Source: Gordonia amarae NBRC 15530 (GTDB taxonomy: Bacteria; Actinomycetota; Actinomycetes; Mycobacteriales; Mycobacteriaceae). Taken from it: a DNA stretch of 64,000 nt. The notes under the pieces were generated by a model. That model was not told the DNA's origin. It saw only the letters and a program-made list of their open reading frames with translations, and ran no database searches. The position numbers and the translations under genes were made by a program. Of the stretch, positions 9,435 through 17,511 are shown piece after piece (within the stretch, counting starts at the first letter, position 1; every line of letters begins with the position of its first letter). Where the stretch lies: the NCBI RefSeq assembly GCF_000241345.1, contig NZ_BAED01000058.1, forward strand, positions 21,211 to 85,210, given 5' to 3'.

Positions 9435-10361
9435 TTGCGCCCGTTCCGGCGCAAACCCAAACAGCTCGACACCGAACCCGATCTGCTGATCGCGTCATCG
9501 GGCGGTGGGTATGTCCTTGCGGACAGTCGCCGGGACCGGCGGACCGCCGCGTTCGGGGAGCGCCCCGGGTCGCGCGGCGCCGCCGGTGTCACCGACGAGA
9601 CCGGTGACCTGGACTCCCCGCCGCCGCCCGAGGTCGACGAGAACGCCCGGGCACGGGCCCGGCTGATCGCCCGCACACTCGCTCTTGCCTCGGTTCTCGG
9701 CCCGCGCAAGGCACCCCGGTCGGCCTCCGGGACACTGGTCACCCGCCGGTGGCGTGGTGATTCCGACGAGATCGACCTCGACCGCACCTTGGAGGCGATC
9801 GCCGCCGAACCATTGCCGACCGACGACGACATCCTGGTACGGCAGCGAGTTCGGCGCCGCCGCAACATCATCCTGGTCGTTGACGTGTCCGGGTCGGCCC
9901 GCGGCGAACAGGTGCGGACCGCTGCGGCCACCGCGGGAGCGGTCAGCGGGGAACTGACCCGCGACGCGGTGGGTATCGTGGCGTTCTGGTCGGCTGCGGC
10001 GCTGGTCAGCCCGCTCGGCGAACATATCCGGCCCGACACCGTCGTCGACCGGCTGCTCGCGCTGCCCGCACAGGGTCTGACGAATGTGTCGTTCGCGCTC
10101 GGTGTGGCTGCCGACGAACTGCGGGGCACCCGGACCGCCGACTCCCGGGTTCTGCTGCTGAGTGACTGTGTGCACAACGCGGGCCCCGATCCGCGAACGA
10201 TCGCCGCGATGCTCCCCCGGCTCGATGTGCTGATCGACGTCTCCGGCGAACACGACCTCGACCTCGGCCGTGATCTCGCCGCCGTCGGCCACGGCCGGTG
10301 CCTGCCGGTCACGGGTTACCGCGATGTCGCCCCGGCCCTGCACCGGATCTTCGCCCCGTAG
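9435..10361 (+). CDS. VWA-domain protein, partner of the MoxR ATPase
   Basis: About 308 residues. The C-terminal two thirds is a von Willebrand factor A domain. The MIDAS metal site begins DVSGSARG (DxSxS), and a later acidic element is LLSDCVHN. The N-terminal ~130 residues are charged and include a basic RRWRGDSDEIDLDRT region, as seen in CoxE-like proteins. No ATG lies near the start. TTG 9435 is the best candidate, because the same frame is closed by the MoxR stop only 70 bp upstream. The gene completes an SDR-SDR-MoxR-VWA operon. It probably bridges the ATPase to its client enzyme. The client is not identifiable from the sequence. Confidence 0.78.
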   Translation: MRPFRRKPKQLDTEPDLLIASSGGGYVLADSRRDRRTAAFGERPGSRGAAGVTDETGDLDSPPPPEVDENARARARLIARTLALASVLGPRKAPRSASGTLVTRRWRGDSDEIDLDRTLEAIAAEPLPTDDDILVRQRVRRRRNIILVVDVSGSARGEQVRTAAATAGAVSGELTRDAVGIVAFWSAAALVSPLGEHIRPDTVVDRLLALPAQGLTNVSFALGVAADELRGTRTADSRVLLLSDCVHNAGPDPRTIAAMLPRLDVLIDVSGEHDLDLGRDLAAVGHGRCLPVTGYRDVAPALHRIFAP

Positions 10362-10410
10362 GCGCACGAGGGCATCGCTCGCCCACCGGTGTACCCGATT
10401 CGGCGCGGCG

Positions 10411-10539
10411 CTATGGCACCGCCTCCCAGCCGGTGAGGTTCTGGATCCGCAGCACCAGCACCGCCGCGAACGGCCGGTCGGCATACTGCGCATACCGCTG
10501 TGCCAGCAGGTCGGCAAGGCGGGCCGTGTGCGGGTCCGG
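10411..10539 (-). pseudogene. 3' remnant of a PPOX/F420-type gene (diverged copy of 11247-11666)
   Basis: Read on the minus strand, this segment encodes LADLLAQRYAQYADRPF and then VLVLRIQNLTGW followed by a stop. That matches the C-terminus of the intact PPOX gene 0.8 kb away (LADLLAQRYRQYEDRPF, VLVLRIQNLTGW). Thirty-four consecutive bases are identical around 10429-10462 and 11261-11294, and the rest has diverged. The homology stops exactly where the DUF3800-like ORF begins at 10540. I read it as a truncated duplicate whose 5' portion was lost or replaced. No start codon or upstream part remains. Confidence 0.7.
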
Positions 10540-11106
10540 ATGTTCACAGCGTGGGTCGATGAGTCAGGCTCCGATATGCGGCGTGACCCCGGGACCTACA
10601 TGTTGAGCGCGGCCCTAGTCGAAAACGGCAAAGAGGAAGGTGCACGCGCCGCGATGCAAGCGCTGCTGCTGCCAGGTCAGAAGAAGCTGCACTGGCGCGA
10701 TGATGCCAGCCGCCACGCCCTGATTGTTGAGGCGATCGCGGCGCTGGGCGTCGAGCATTTCGTCGTTGTTCACTGCGCGCCCGACATCGACATACGACCG
10801 GAACGCCAACGGCGCCTGTGTCTTGGCCGACTGGTCCCCGAGTTGGCCGAGCTCGGAGTGACCCGCGTCATCGCCGAATCCCGCGGGCGAGCGGACGACA
10901 GGCGCGACGCACAGGCAGTTGAGCACCTCCGGCAGAGCCGACGTCTCTCCGGTCCGTTTCATATCGACCACGCGAGAGGGCCGTTTGATCCGCTGCTGTG
11001 GGTGCCGGATGCCTGCTGCGGCGTTATCACGCGACACAGATGTGGAGACAGCACCCACTACGAGAAACTTTCCACACAGATCACGATGTGCGAAGTGGAA
11101 TCCTAG
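10540..11106 (+). CDS. DUF3800-like protein
   Basis: A 188-residue protein beginning MFTAWVDESGSD and continuing TYMLSAALV. The VDESG motif at the extreme N-terminus and a mid-protein HFVVVH strand fit DUF3800, a family with a predicted nuclease-like fold often found on mobile or defence-associated DNA. No ribosome site is evident before ATG 10540. Its function is unknown. It sits between a truncated and an intact copy of a PPOX gene and is followed by a strong hairpin, so it looks like a recent insertion. The C-terminal sequence (HYEKLSTQITMC) is unremarkable. The family match is from memory of the motif, so it is moderate. Confidence 0.65.
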   Translation: MFTAWVDESGSDMRRDPGTYMLSAALVENGKEEGARAAMQALLLPGQKKLHWRDDASRHALIVEAIAALGVEHFVVVHCAPDIDIRPERQRRLCLGRLVPELAELGVTRVIAESRGRADDRRDAQAVEHLRQSRRLSGPFHIDHARGPFDPLLWVPDACCGVITRHRCGDSTHYEKLSTQITMCEVES

Positions 11107-11114
11107 AAACGCGA

Positions 11115-11153
11115 AACCCCAGGCCCTGTCGTCCGGCAGGATCTCCTGGGGTT
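11115..11153. terminator. stem-loop terminator
   Basis: Arms AACCCCAGG (11115-11123) and CCTGGGGTT (11145-11153) are perfectly complementary. The hairpin lies 9 bp after the DUF3800-like stop and can serve both that gene and the converging PPOX gene. Confidence 0.6.
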
Positions 11154-11246
11154 CACTTCCGATGCCACCGCGATGTCACCGGCTACGTCACCAACTATGC
11201 CCGGCCAACGGCGGTGACGTCAACCGGGCGGCAATGCGAGCCGTGG

Positions 11247-11666
11247 TCACCGGGCCCGCCACCCGGTGAGGTTCTGGATCCGCAGCACCAGCACCGTCAC
11301 GAAAGGGCGGTCCTCGTACTGCCGGTAGCGCTGCGCCAGCAAGTCGGCGAGCCGGTCCGCCCGGACACCGGCGTCCATCTCCCGGAGCAGCTCCGCGCGC
11401 ACCCACCACAGCCGCGACCAGTCCCGGGGATCCCAATGGTCGACGAGCAAGGTGGCTCGCGGGTCGGCCTCCAGATTCCGCTCGCGCTGTAATCGCGTCG
11501 ACGCCTTGGGTTTTACCCGGTCCACCGGAATCCCGAGGTAACCGTCATCGTCCACGGCATAGACCACCGGCACCGCATCCACCCCGCGGACGGGGTGCAC
11601 CGTCGCCAGCACCCCGTGATCGTGTGCGACGAGTCGCTCACGTGCCCGCTCGGCAGAGAGCCTCAC
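11247..11666 (-). CDS. PPOX-class F420-dependent protein, Rv0121-like
   Basis: A 139-residue split-barrel protein of the pyridoxamine-5'-phosphate-oxidase fold. Its wording (LVAHDHGVLATVHP, PVVYAVDDDGYLGIPVD, RNLEADPRATLLVDHW) fits the F420-binding Rv0121 subfamily (TIGR03668). Such proteins bind cofactor F420 and reduce organic substrates or act in redox defence. The start is GTG 11664-11666, and the GTGA overlaps the stop of the upstream histidine kinase. The gene is therefore the third member of a regulator-kinase-PPOX operon, an unusual coupling that may link redox sensing to this enzyme. A truncated copy of its 3' end lies at 10411-10539. Confidence 0.85.
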   Translation of the reverse strand: MRLSAERARERLVAHDHGVLATVHPVRGVDAVPVVYAVDDDGYLGIPVDRVKPKASTRLQRERNLEADPRATLLVDHWDPRDWSRLWWVRAELLREMDAGVRADRLADLLAQRYRQYEDRPFVTVLVLRIQNLTGWRAR

Positions 11667-13363
11667 CGTCCCCGACTCCTGATGTCCACCGCCCGTGGCA
11701 GCCGCAGGGTGAAGACGGCGCCGCCGGAGTCGGCGTTCCCGGCGGACAGGTCACCGCCCATGGCGGAGGCCAGCCCGTGGCTGAGCATGAGGCCGAGGCC
11801 GTATCCGTCGACGGGTTCGGACGCGGCGTCGATACCGCGGGTGAACGGGGTGAAGATGCGGTCGAGGAGGTCCTCCGGGATGCCGGGACCGTCGTCGGCG
11901 ATCGCCACGAGCACGTCGGTGTCGGTCGCGGATGAGGTGATCATGACGGTCCCGCGCCGTCGCCCATGCCGGATGGCGTTGCCGATGAGGTTGAACAGCA
12001 CCTGACGCAGCCGGTCCGGGTCGGCGAGCACCCATTCGTCGTCGTCGAGCCGGCTCCGCACACACACTGCCCGCTCGGCCGCCAGTTCCGACGTCAGGTC
12101 CACCACCTCGTCGATACTGCCCGCAAGTTCGACCCGCTCGGGACGCAATGGCAGGGCGTTGGCCTCGGCGCGACTGATATCGAGCACATCGGTCACCAGT
12201 CCGAGCAGGTGGTCGGCGGCGGTATTGATCCGCGACAGCGCCTCGTGGCGTCGTTCCTCCCCGAGTTCCAGGGTCGCCAGCAGTTCCGTGAATCCCCGGA
12301 TGGCCTGCAGAGGTGTGCGGATCTCGTGACTGACGGACGTGAGAAGTGCCGACTTCGCCCTGCTGTGCTCCTCGGCGATCTGCCGGGCGACATCGGCCTC
12401 ACGGTGCGCCTGCCTGTGTGCCTCGGCGGCCAGCCGCTCCGTCAGGTCGAGCACGTTGAATGCCAACCGGGCCGGCGACCCATTCCGGTCCCGGATCACC
12501 GAGACCGTCGCCTCGACGGGACACTCCGAACCGTCGGCGGTGATCACGACCGATTGCCTGGTCACGCACGCGCCACCCGCGGTGAGCATCAGCTGGATCC
12601 GCGCCTCGGTGTCCGCGCTCAGACACAGCACCGACCCGATGGACGTGCCGATCAGTTTCTCGGCCGGATACCCGCTCAACGCGCAGAACGCGGCATTGGC
12701 CCGTTCCACCCGACGATTCAGATCGCACAGCACTTCCCCGGCCGGATTGTCCTCGAACGACCTCCGGAACAGTTCCTCGCTTTCCACCACCTCGTCGATC
12801 AGCCTGCTGTGCTCGATCGCCACCGAGGCGATGTCGGTGAACCGGTCCACCAGCCGTCGTTCCCGGTCGGACGGCTCGTGCGGGTAGCCGTGATACACGG
12901 CGAACGTGCCCACGATGTGGCCGCCGGGACCGCGGATGGGGGTCGACCAGCAGGCGACGAGCCCGCAGTCGAGCGCGGCGTCCCGGAAGTCCGACCAGCG
13001 GTCGTCGATGCGGATGTCGGGAATGAGAACGGCGTGTCCTTCGTGGACGGCCGTGCCGCAAGATCCGGCGGACGGTCCGGGACGCAGGCCGTCGATGGCC
13101 CGCAGGTACGCGGGGCACAGGCTCGGTGCGGCGCCGTGCCGCAGCGTCCCGTCGCCGGCATCGATGGTGAGAACCGAACAACGGGCACCCGGCATCATCT
13201 GTTCGAGGCTGGCGATGATGGCCGTGAGCACTTCCCGCAACGGTGCTGCGGCAGAAAGTAATTCGAGTACATCCATCTGCCGTTCCAGCAAGGTCGACGC
13301 GTCGTCGGGATGCAGCTCGGTGGCCGGCGACGGCCCGGCCCGGCGCCAGGTTCCGCCGCTCAT
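11663..13363 (-). CDS. GAF/PAS hybrid sensor histidine kinase
   Basis: A 566-residue soluble kinase with no membrane segment visible. An N-terminal GAF domain spans about residues 40-195; the phrase GSCGTAVHEGHAVLIPDI is typical of GAF sensors near bacterial kinases. A PAS domain (about 205-320) contains NRRVERANAAFCALSGYP. The HisKA box is SVSHEIRTPLQ with the phospho-acceptor His at about 346. The ATPase region has NLIGNAIRHG (N box), DDGPGIPEDL (G1) and YGLGLMLSH (G2). The start ATG overlaps the regulator stop as ATGA, so the pair is co-translated. It probably senses a cytoplasmic small molecule or redox state and phosphorylates the adjacent regulator. The signal is unknown. Confidence 0.88.
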   Translation of the reverse strand: MSGGTWRRAGPSPATELHPDDASTLLERQMDVLELLSAAAPLREVLTAIIASLEQMMPGARCSVLTIDAGDGTLRHGAAPSLCPAYLRAIDGLRPGPSAGSCGTAVHEGHAVLIPDIRIDDRWSDFRDAALDCGLVACWSTPIRGPGGHIVGTFAVYHGYPHEPSDRERRLVDRFTDIASVAIEHSRLIDEVVESEELFRRSFEDNPAGEVLCDLNRRVERANAAFCALSGYPAEKLIGTSIGSVLCLSADTEARIQLMLTAGGACVTRQSVVITADGSECPVEATVSVIRDRNGSPARLAFNVLDLTERLAAEAHRQAHREADVARQIAEEHSRAKSALLTSVSHEIRTPLQAIRGFTELLATLELGEERRHEALSRINTAADHLLGLVTDVLDISRAEANALPLRPERVELAGSIDEVVDLTSELAAERAVCVRSRLDDDEWVLADPDRLRQVLFNLIGNAIRHGRRRGTVMITSSATDTDVLVAIADDGPGIPEDLLDRIFTPFTRGIDAASEPVDGYGLGLMLSHGLASAMGGDLSAGNADSGGAVFTLRLPRAVDIRSRGR

Positions 13364-14088
13364 CCGCACCCCGCGTCGAACTGGTAGCCGACACCGCGGA
13401 CTGTGCGGATCAGCGGGACCGTGGTGTGGCGCCCCAGTTTGGCGCGAAGCCGGTGCACGCGTTCGGTGACGGTCGCCTGGCCGAGCCACGCCGGCGACAG
13501 CCACACCGCCTCCAGTAGCTGGGTACGGGAGAACACCTGGCGGGGGTGCCGCAGGAAGTGGACGAGCAGGTCGAATTCCTTGGCAGTGAGTTCGACGACG
13601 ACCTCCTCGACCCTCACCTCGCGACTGCCGGGATCGACGGTGACGGGTCCGGCGCTGAGCTGTGCGGGCGCGGCCGCCCCGGCACGGCGCAGCAACGACC
13701 GGACCCGTGCGGCGAGTTCACCGGGTGAGAACGGTTTGATCAGATAGTCATCGGCGCCGAGATCGAGGCCGACGATGCGGTCCGTCTCACCGCTGCGGCC
13801 GGACAGAATGATGACGGGCAGGTCGGCCGGCACGTTCGCCTTGCCCGTCCGGATCTCGCGGAGTACATCGAGGCCTCCGAGCCGGGGCAGCGACAGGTCC
13901 AGCACCACGAGCAGCGGCACCTCGGAGGCCATGAACGCCAGCCCCCCGTGGCCGTCGGCGGCCTGAGCCACCTGGAAACCGGCATCGTTGAGCTGCCACT
14001 GGACGACCGTGCGGGTGTTCTCGTCGTCGATGACGAGAACCTGCGATCGGCCGGGTGACGCGACGCTCATGTTCGTGCGATCCTGCAT
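13360..14088 (-). CDS. OmpR-family response regulator
   Basis: A 242-residue regulator. The receiver domain has DDEN near residue 21, the phosphorylation Asp in VVLDLSLP (about residue 64) and the conserved Lys in LIKPF (about 118). The C-terminal winged helix runs from VTVDPGSREV to RTVRGVGYQFD. It heads the operon regulator-kinase-PPOX, with an ATGA overlap to the kinase. Two starts are possible, ATG 14088 or ATG 14070 (MSVASPG); the second has slightly better context. The divergent acetoacetyl-CoA synthetase begins about 200 bp away, so the intergenic region may hold its target site, but I see no clear direct repeat. Confidence 0.88.
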   Translation of the reverse strand: MQDRTNMSVASPGRSQVLVIDDENTRTVVQWQLNDAGFQVAQAADGHGGLAFMASEVPLLVVLDLSLPRLGGLDVLREIRTGKANVPADLPVIILSGRSGETDRIVGLDLGADDYLIKPFSPGELAARVRSLLRRAGAAAPAQLSAGPVTVDPGSREVRVEEVVVELTAKEFDLLVHFLRHPRQVFSRTQLLEAVWLSPAWLGQATVTERVHRLRAKLGRHTTVPLIRTVRGVGYQFDAGCG

Positions 14089-14288
14089 CGGGTATGCGGG
14101 CCACTCCGTTGTCGGGCCCGCGCCTGCATTCGAGCGTAGCGACGATCGGCGTCGTCCGGGGACGCAACCGGCGCGGATTTTCTCAACACTTCATCAACGT
14201 CTCGCGAGGCGGTACCCACTGTCGGCCGGTGACCATACCGTGGAAGCATGCGAACAGATGTCTACGCCGGCAGGCGGTGAATCATTCT

Positions 14289-16260
14289 ATGTCCGAAGTG
14301 ATCTGGCAGCCGTCCGCCGACAGGATCCGGCAGTCCCCACTGCGCCACTATCTCGATTGGCTGGAGCGGCGCGAAGGCAGGGAGTACCCCGACCACACAG
14401 CCCTGTGGCAATGGTCGGTCACCGACCTCACCGGGTTCTGGTCGTCGATCGTCGACTACTACGACGTCGGGTTCTCGGCACCCGCGAACCGCGTCCTCAC
14501 CGACGATCCGATGCCGGACGCACGATGGTTTCCCGGCGCCAGGCTCAACTGGGCCGAACACATGCTGCGCCGCGGCCGCGACGGCGACGCCGCCCTGATC
14601 TGTGTGCAAGAGGGCGGCCACCCCGCTCACGAGATCACCTTCGCGGAACTGCGCGAGCAGGTCGCCGCCATGGCAGGTTGGCTCCGCGGAGCGGGAGTAC
14701 GGCCCGGCGACCCGGTGGCCGCCTACCTGCCCAACACCGAGCACGCGGTGATCGGGGTGCTGGCCACCGCGGCCGTGGGCGCGACGTGGGCATGTTTGTT
14801 CACCCGACTTCGGGCCGGACGGCACCATCGACCGGCTCGCCCAGCTCGAACCGACGGTGCTCATCGCGATCGACGGCTACCACTGGAACGGCAAGGTCCA
14901 CGACCGCGCCGACGTGGTGGCGCAGTTGCGCGACAGGCTGACCTCCGTGCGTCATGTCGTGCACGTGCCTTACGCGTTCGACAGGCCCGGACCCGACGGG
15001 ACGACCCCGTGGGACGAGGTGCTGGCCACCGGAGCTGCGCCGGAGTTCGAGCAGGTGGAGTTCTCCCATCCGTTGTGGGTGTTGTTCACCTCGGGAACAA
15101 CGGGCCTGCCGAAAGGTCTGGTGCACAGCCATGGCGGGATCACTCTCGAAGGGCTCAAATGGTCCGGCCTGTACGCCGGGTTGCGGCCCGGTGAGCGGCT
15201 GTTCTCGGCGACCTCGACAGGCTGGGCGTTGTGGAACATCGAACTCGGAGCGCTCACCCAGGGTGCGGGCATCGTGGTGTACGAGGGCAGCCCCCTGTCG
15301 CCGGTCGACGCGATCTGGGAGGTTACGGCCCGCACCCGCACCGACGTGATGCTGCTGGGCGCGGCCGTGGTCTCGGCGTCGTCGGCCACCGAGGTGCCGC
15401 CACGCGAACGGTACGACCTGAGCAGGTTGCGTCACGTCATGGTCAGCGGCTCCGCGCTCCCCTCATCGGGATACCACTGGATACTTGAGCAGGTCGGCGG
15501 CGATGTGTGCGTCGACTCGACCAGCGGAGGCACCGACATCTCGGGTTCGTTCGTCGGCGGCAACTCGTATGCACCGGTGCGGCCGGGACGGATCGGCGGA
15601 CGACTCGCCGGCGTCGACTGTGCGGCATGGCGCCCGGACGGCACACCGGTGGTCGAGGAGATGGGTGATCTCGTCATCACCAAGCCCATGCCCTCGATGC
15701 CGGTATCGCTGTGGAACGACACCTACGGCAGTCGCTACCGTGACGCGTACTTCGACACGTGGCCCGGCGTGTGGCGGCACGGGGACTGGGTGACCTTTCA
15801 TACCGACGGCAGTCTGACCATCCATGGCCGATCCGATTCGACGCTGAATCGGCAGGGAATCCGGATGGGGACCGGCGACTTCTATGATGTGCTCGACGGC
15901 ATGGACGGAGTCGCCGAAACCCTCGTGATCGGTATCGACCGGCCCGGCGACGAGTACTGGCTCGGCCTGTTCGTCGTTACGGCCGCCGATGGTTCCGTCG
16001 ATGACGCTCTGCGACAACGAATCACAACAGAGTTGCGCTCACGACTGTCGCCGCGGCATGTGCCCGACGAGATCGTCGCGGCACCGGCGATTCCGCACAC
16101 CATCAACGGCAAACGCCTGGAGGTTCCGGTCAAGAAACTGCTGATGGGCCGTGCGCTCGACGAGGCCGCCAGCACCGCATCGGTCGATAACCCCGGCGTC
16201 CTGGACTGGTTCGCCCAGTTCGCGGCTGCGCGGTTCGGGCCGACCGAATCCGGCGAATAG
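14289..16260 (+). pseudogene. acetoacetyl-CoA synthetase, interrupted by a +1 frameshift
   Basis: Full-length acetoacetate-CoA ligase sequence (ATP + acetoacetate + CoA) in two frames. Frame one from ATG 14289 (MSEVIWQPS) reads well to GATWACLFTR. The family sequence then continues one base later as CSPDFGPDGTIDRLAQLEP and runs to the stop at 16260. The ANL signature LFTSGTTGLPKGLVHSHGG and the GGTDISG and LNRQGIRMG motifs are intact downstream. Removing one T from the TTT at 14795-14797 restores one 656-codon frame. The lesion is either a real inactivating mutation or a base-calling error. A strong hairpin follows the stop. In life the enzyme would salvage acetoacetate into acetyl-CoA metabolism. 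Confidence 0.85.
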
Positions 16261-16268
16261 GCCTCACC

Positions 16269-16315
16269 GAAACAGTTCGGCCGGTCGGTGTGTCACCGAC
16301 CGGCCGAACTGTTTC
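16269..16315. terminator. bidirectional terminator, 22-bp perfect stem
   Basis: Perfect inverted repeat with arms 16269-16290 and 16294-16315 and a 3-base loop (TGT), flanked by A/T. It lies between the convergent acetoacetyl-CoA synthetase and LLM genes. Confidence 0.85.
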
Positions 16316-16341
16316 GTTATACTACTGCGACGCAGAGGATT

Positions 16342-17329
16342 TCAGATGGCGTTGACCTTCGGCATGATCTCCTCGGTGAGCCGCTTGAGGTCGTCCATCG
16401 TCTTCGATGTGGGCACGTCACGGAACGGCGGCCATAGCAGCGGCATGGTCATGCCGGCTTCCTTGTAGCGCTTGAGGCGGTCCTCGATCTGCTGGGCGGT
16501 GCCGGCAAGCAGATTGGTCGCCTTTCCGGCGTCGCTGATCCATCGGCTCGTCGGTGATGACGAACCAGATCATGCTGCACATGTCGAAGCCCTCGGGGAA
16601 TCCACGGCCGAGTTCACCTAGTTCCCTTTCCATTTCGCCCTTCCAGTGGGCGATGTCCTCCGGCGAGTCCTGGATACCGATCCAGCCTTGCAGACCGTAC
16701 TTGGCGATACGTTTGGCCGAACGCTTCGGATCTTTGAGGCCGGAGAAGTAGATTGGCGGGCCGGGCTTCTGGACGGGTTTGTGACCGAAACCGGAGAGTT
16801 CGAAATCGGCGAATTCGCCGTGATACTCGAACAGTTCCTCGGTCCAAACGCCCTGCATGATCTCCAGTGTTTCGCGGACGTGGCCGTGCCGGCGCTTGAA
16901 CAGGTGCGTGACGCTGGCCGCGGCGAACTCCTCGGGCATCCAGCCCGATCCGACGCCGACGTTGAGTCGGCCGCCCGCCAGATGGTCCTGGGTGGCCAGC
17001 TCTGCGGCGAGCACCCCCGGTGAACGGTACGGGGTGTCGATGATACTCATGCCCAGACGCACCTTGGTCGTCTTGGCCGCGAGATATGGGATCAGCGGCA
17101 TTCCCTGGAACCATTCGCCACGGGAGATGACCGGCAGGCTCTTGGGAAGGTCCGACATCATGCCGAACGGATAGGTCAGATTCTCGTGGTCGGAGGTTTC
17201 CGGGACGATGATCCGGTCCAGGGTCCAGACGGAATCGAAGTCGAGGTCCTCGGCAAGTGCGGTCAGGTCGTCGAGTTCCTTGAGCGTCACATGGTCACGA
17301 AAGTTGGGTAGGTAGAGAGCAAGCTTCAT
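16342..17329 (-). pseudogene. LLM-class flavin/F420 oxidoreductase, frameshifted near its 3' end
   Basis: A luciferase-like monooxygenase, probably F420-dependent. It begins MKLALYLPNFRDHVTL and includes GGRLNVGVGSGWMPEEF, the glycine-rich cofactor signature. The frame runs from ATG 17329 to about 16545 (VITDEPMDQ). The family sequence then continues in another frame as ISDAGKATNLLAGTAQQIE and ends KVNAI at 16342. Removing one base at the GG (CC on the plus strand) at 16540-16541 joins the two parts. The disrupted segment is the last fifth of the protein, so activity would probably be lost. The substrate is unknown. The neighbouring convergent gene carries the same kind of lesion. Confidence 0.8.
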
Positions 17330-17476
17330 CGGGGCTCCTCGGTGAGCTGTACAGGATCGTGTGTGGCCGCGATCGCAGGCGAGGTGATCGCGTGTGACTG
17401 CAGCCACACCCTGAGATTAGGAAGGCTTGCTCAATTCCGAGCCACCTTATTATCAACGGACCATCAACGCAGGCGG

Positions 17477-17510
17477 CCGGCGTTCGGCAGTGCCCGGCGA
17501 TCAACGCCGG
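17477..17510 (-). terminator. stem-loop after the acyl-CoA synthetase gene
   Basis: CCGGCGTT (17477-17484) and AACGCCGG (17503-17510) form an 8-bp stem directly after the stop of the minus-strand gene at 17512. There is no T-run, so termination is uncertain. Confidence 0.4.
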
Positions 17511-17511
17511 T

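Noticed and set aside
11154..11246. A small gene between the DUF3800-like and PPOX genes
   Set aside because: Only short frames without ribosome sites; the region reads as spacer after the terminator.
16269..16315. Regulatory RNA or attenuator at the strong hairpin
   Set aside because: The position between two convergent genes and the simple perfect stem are fully explained as a bidirectional terminator.
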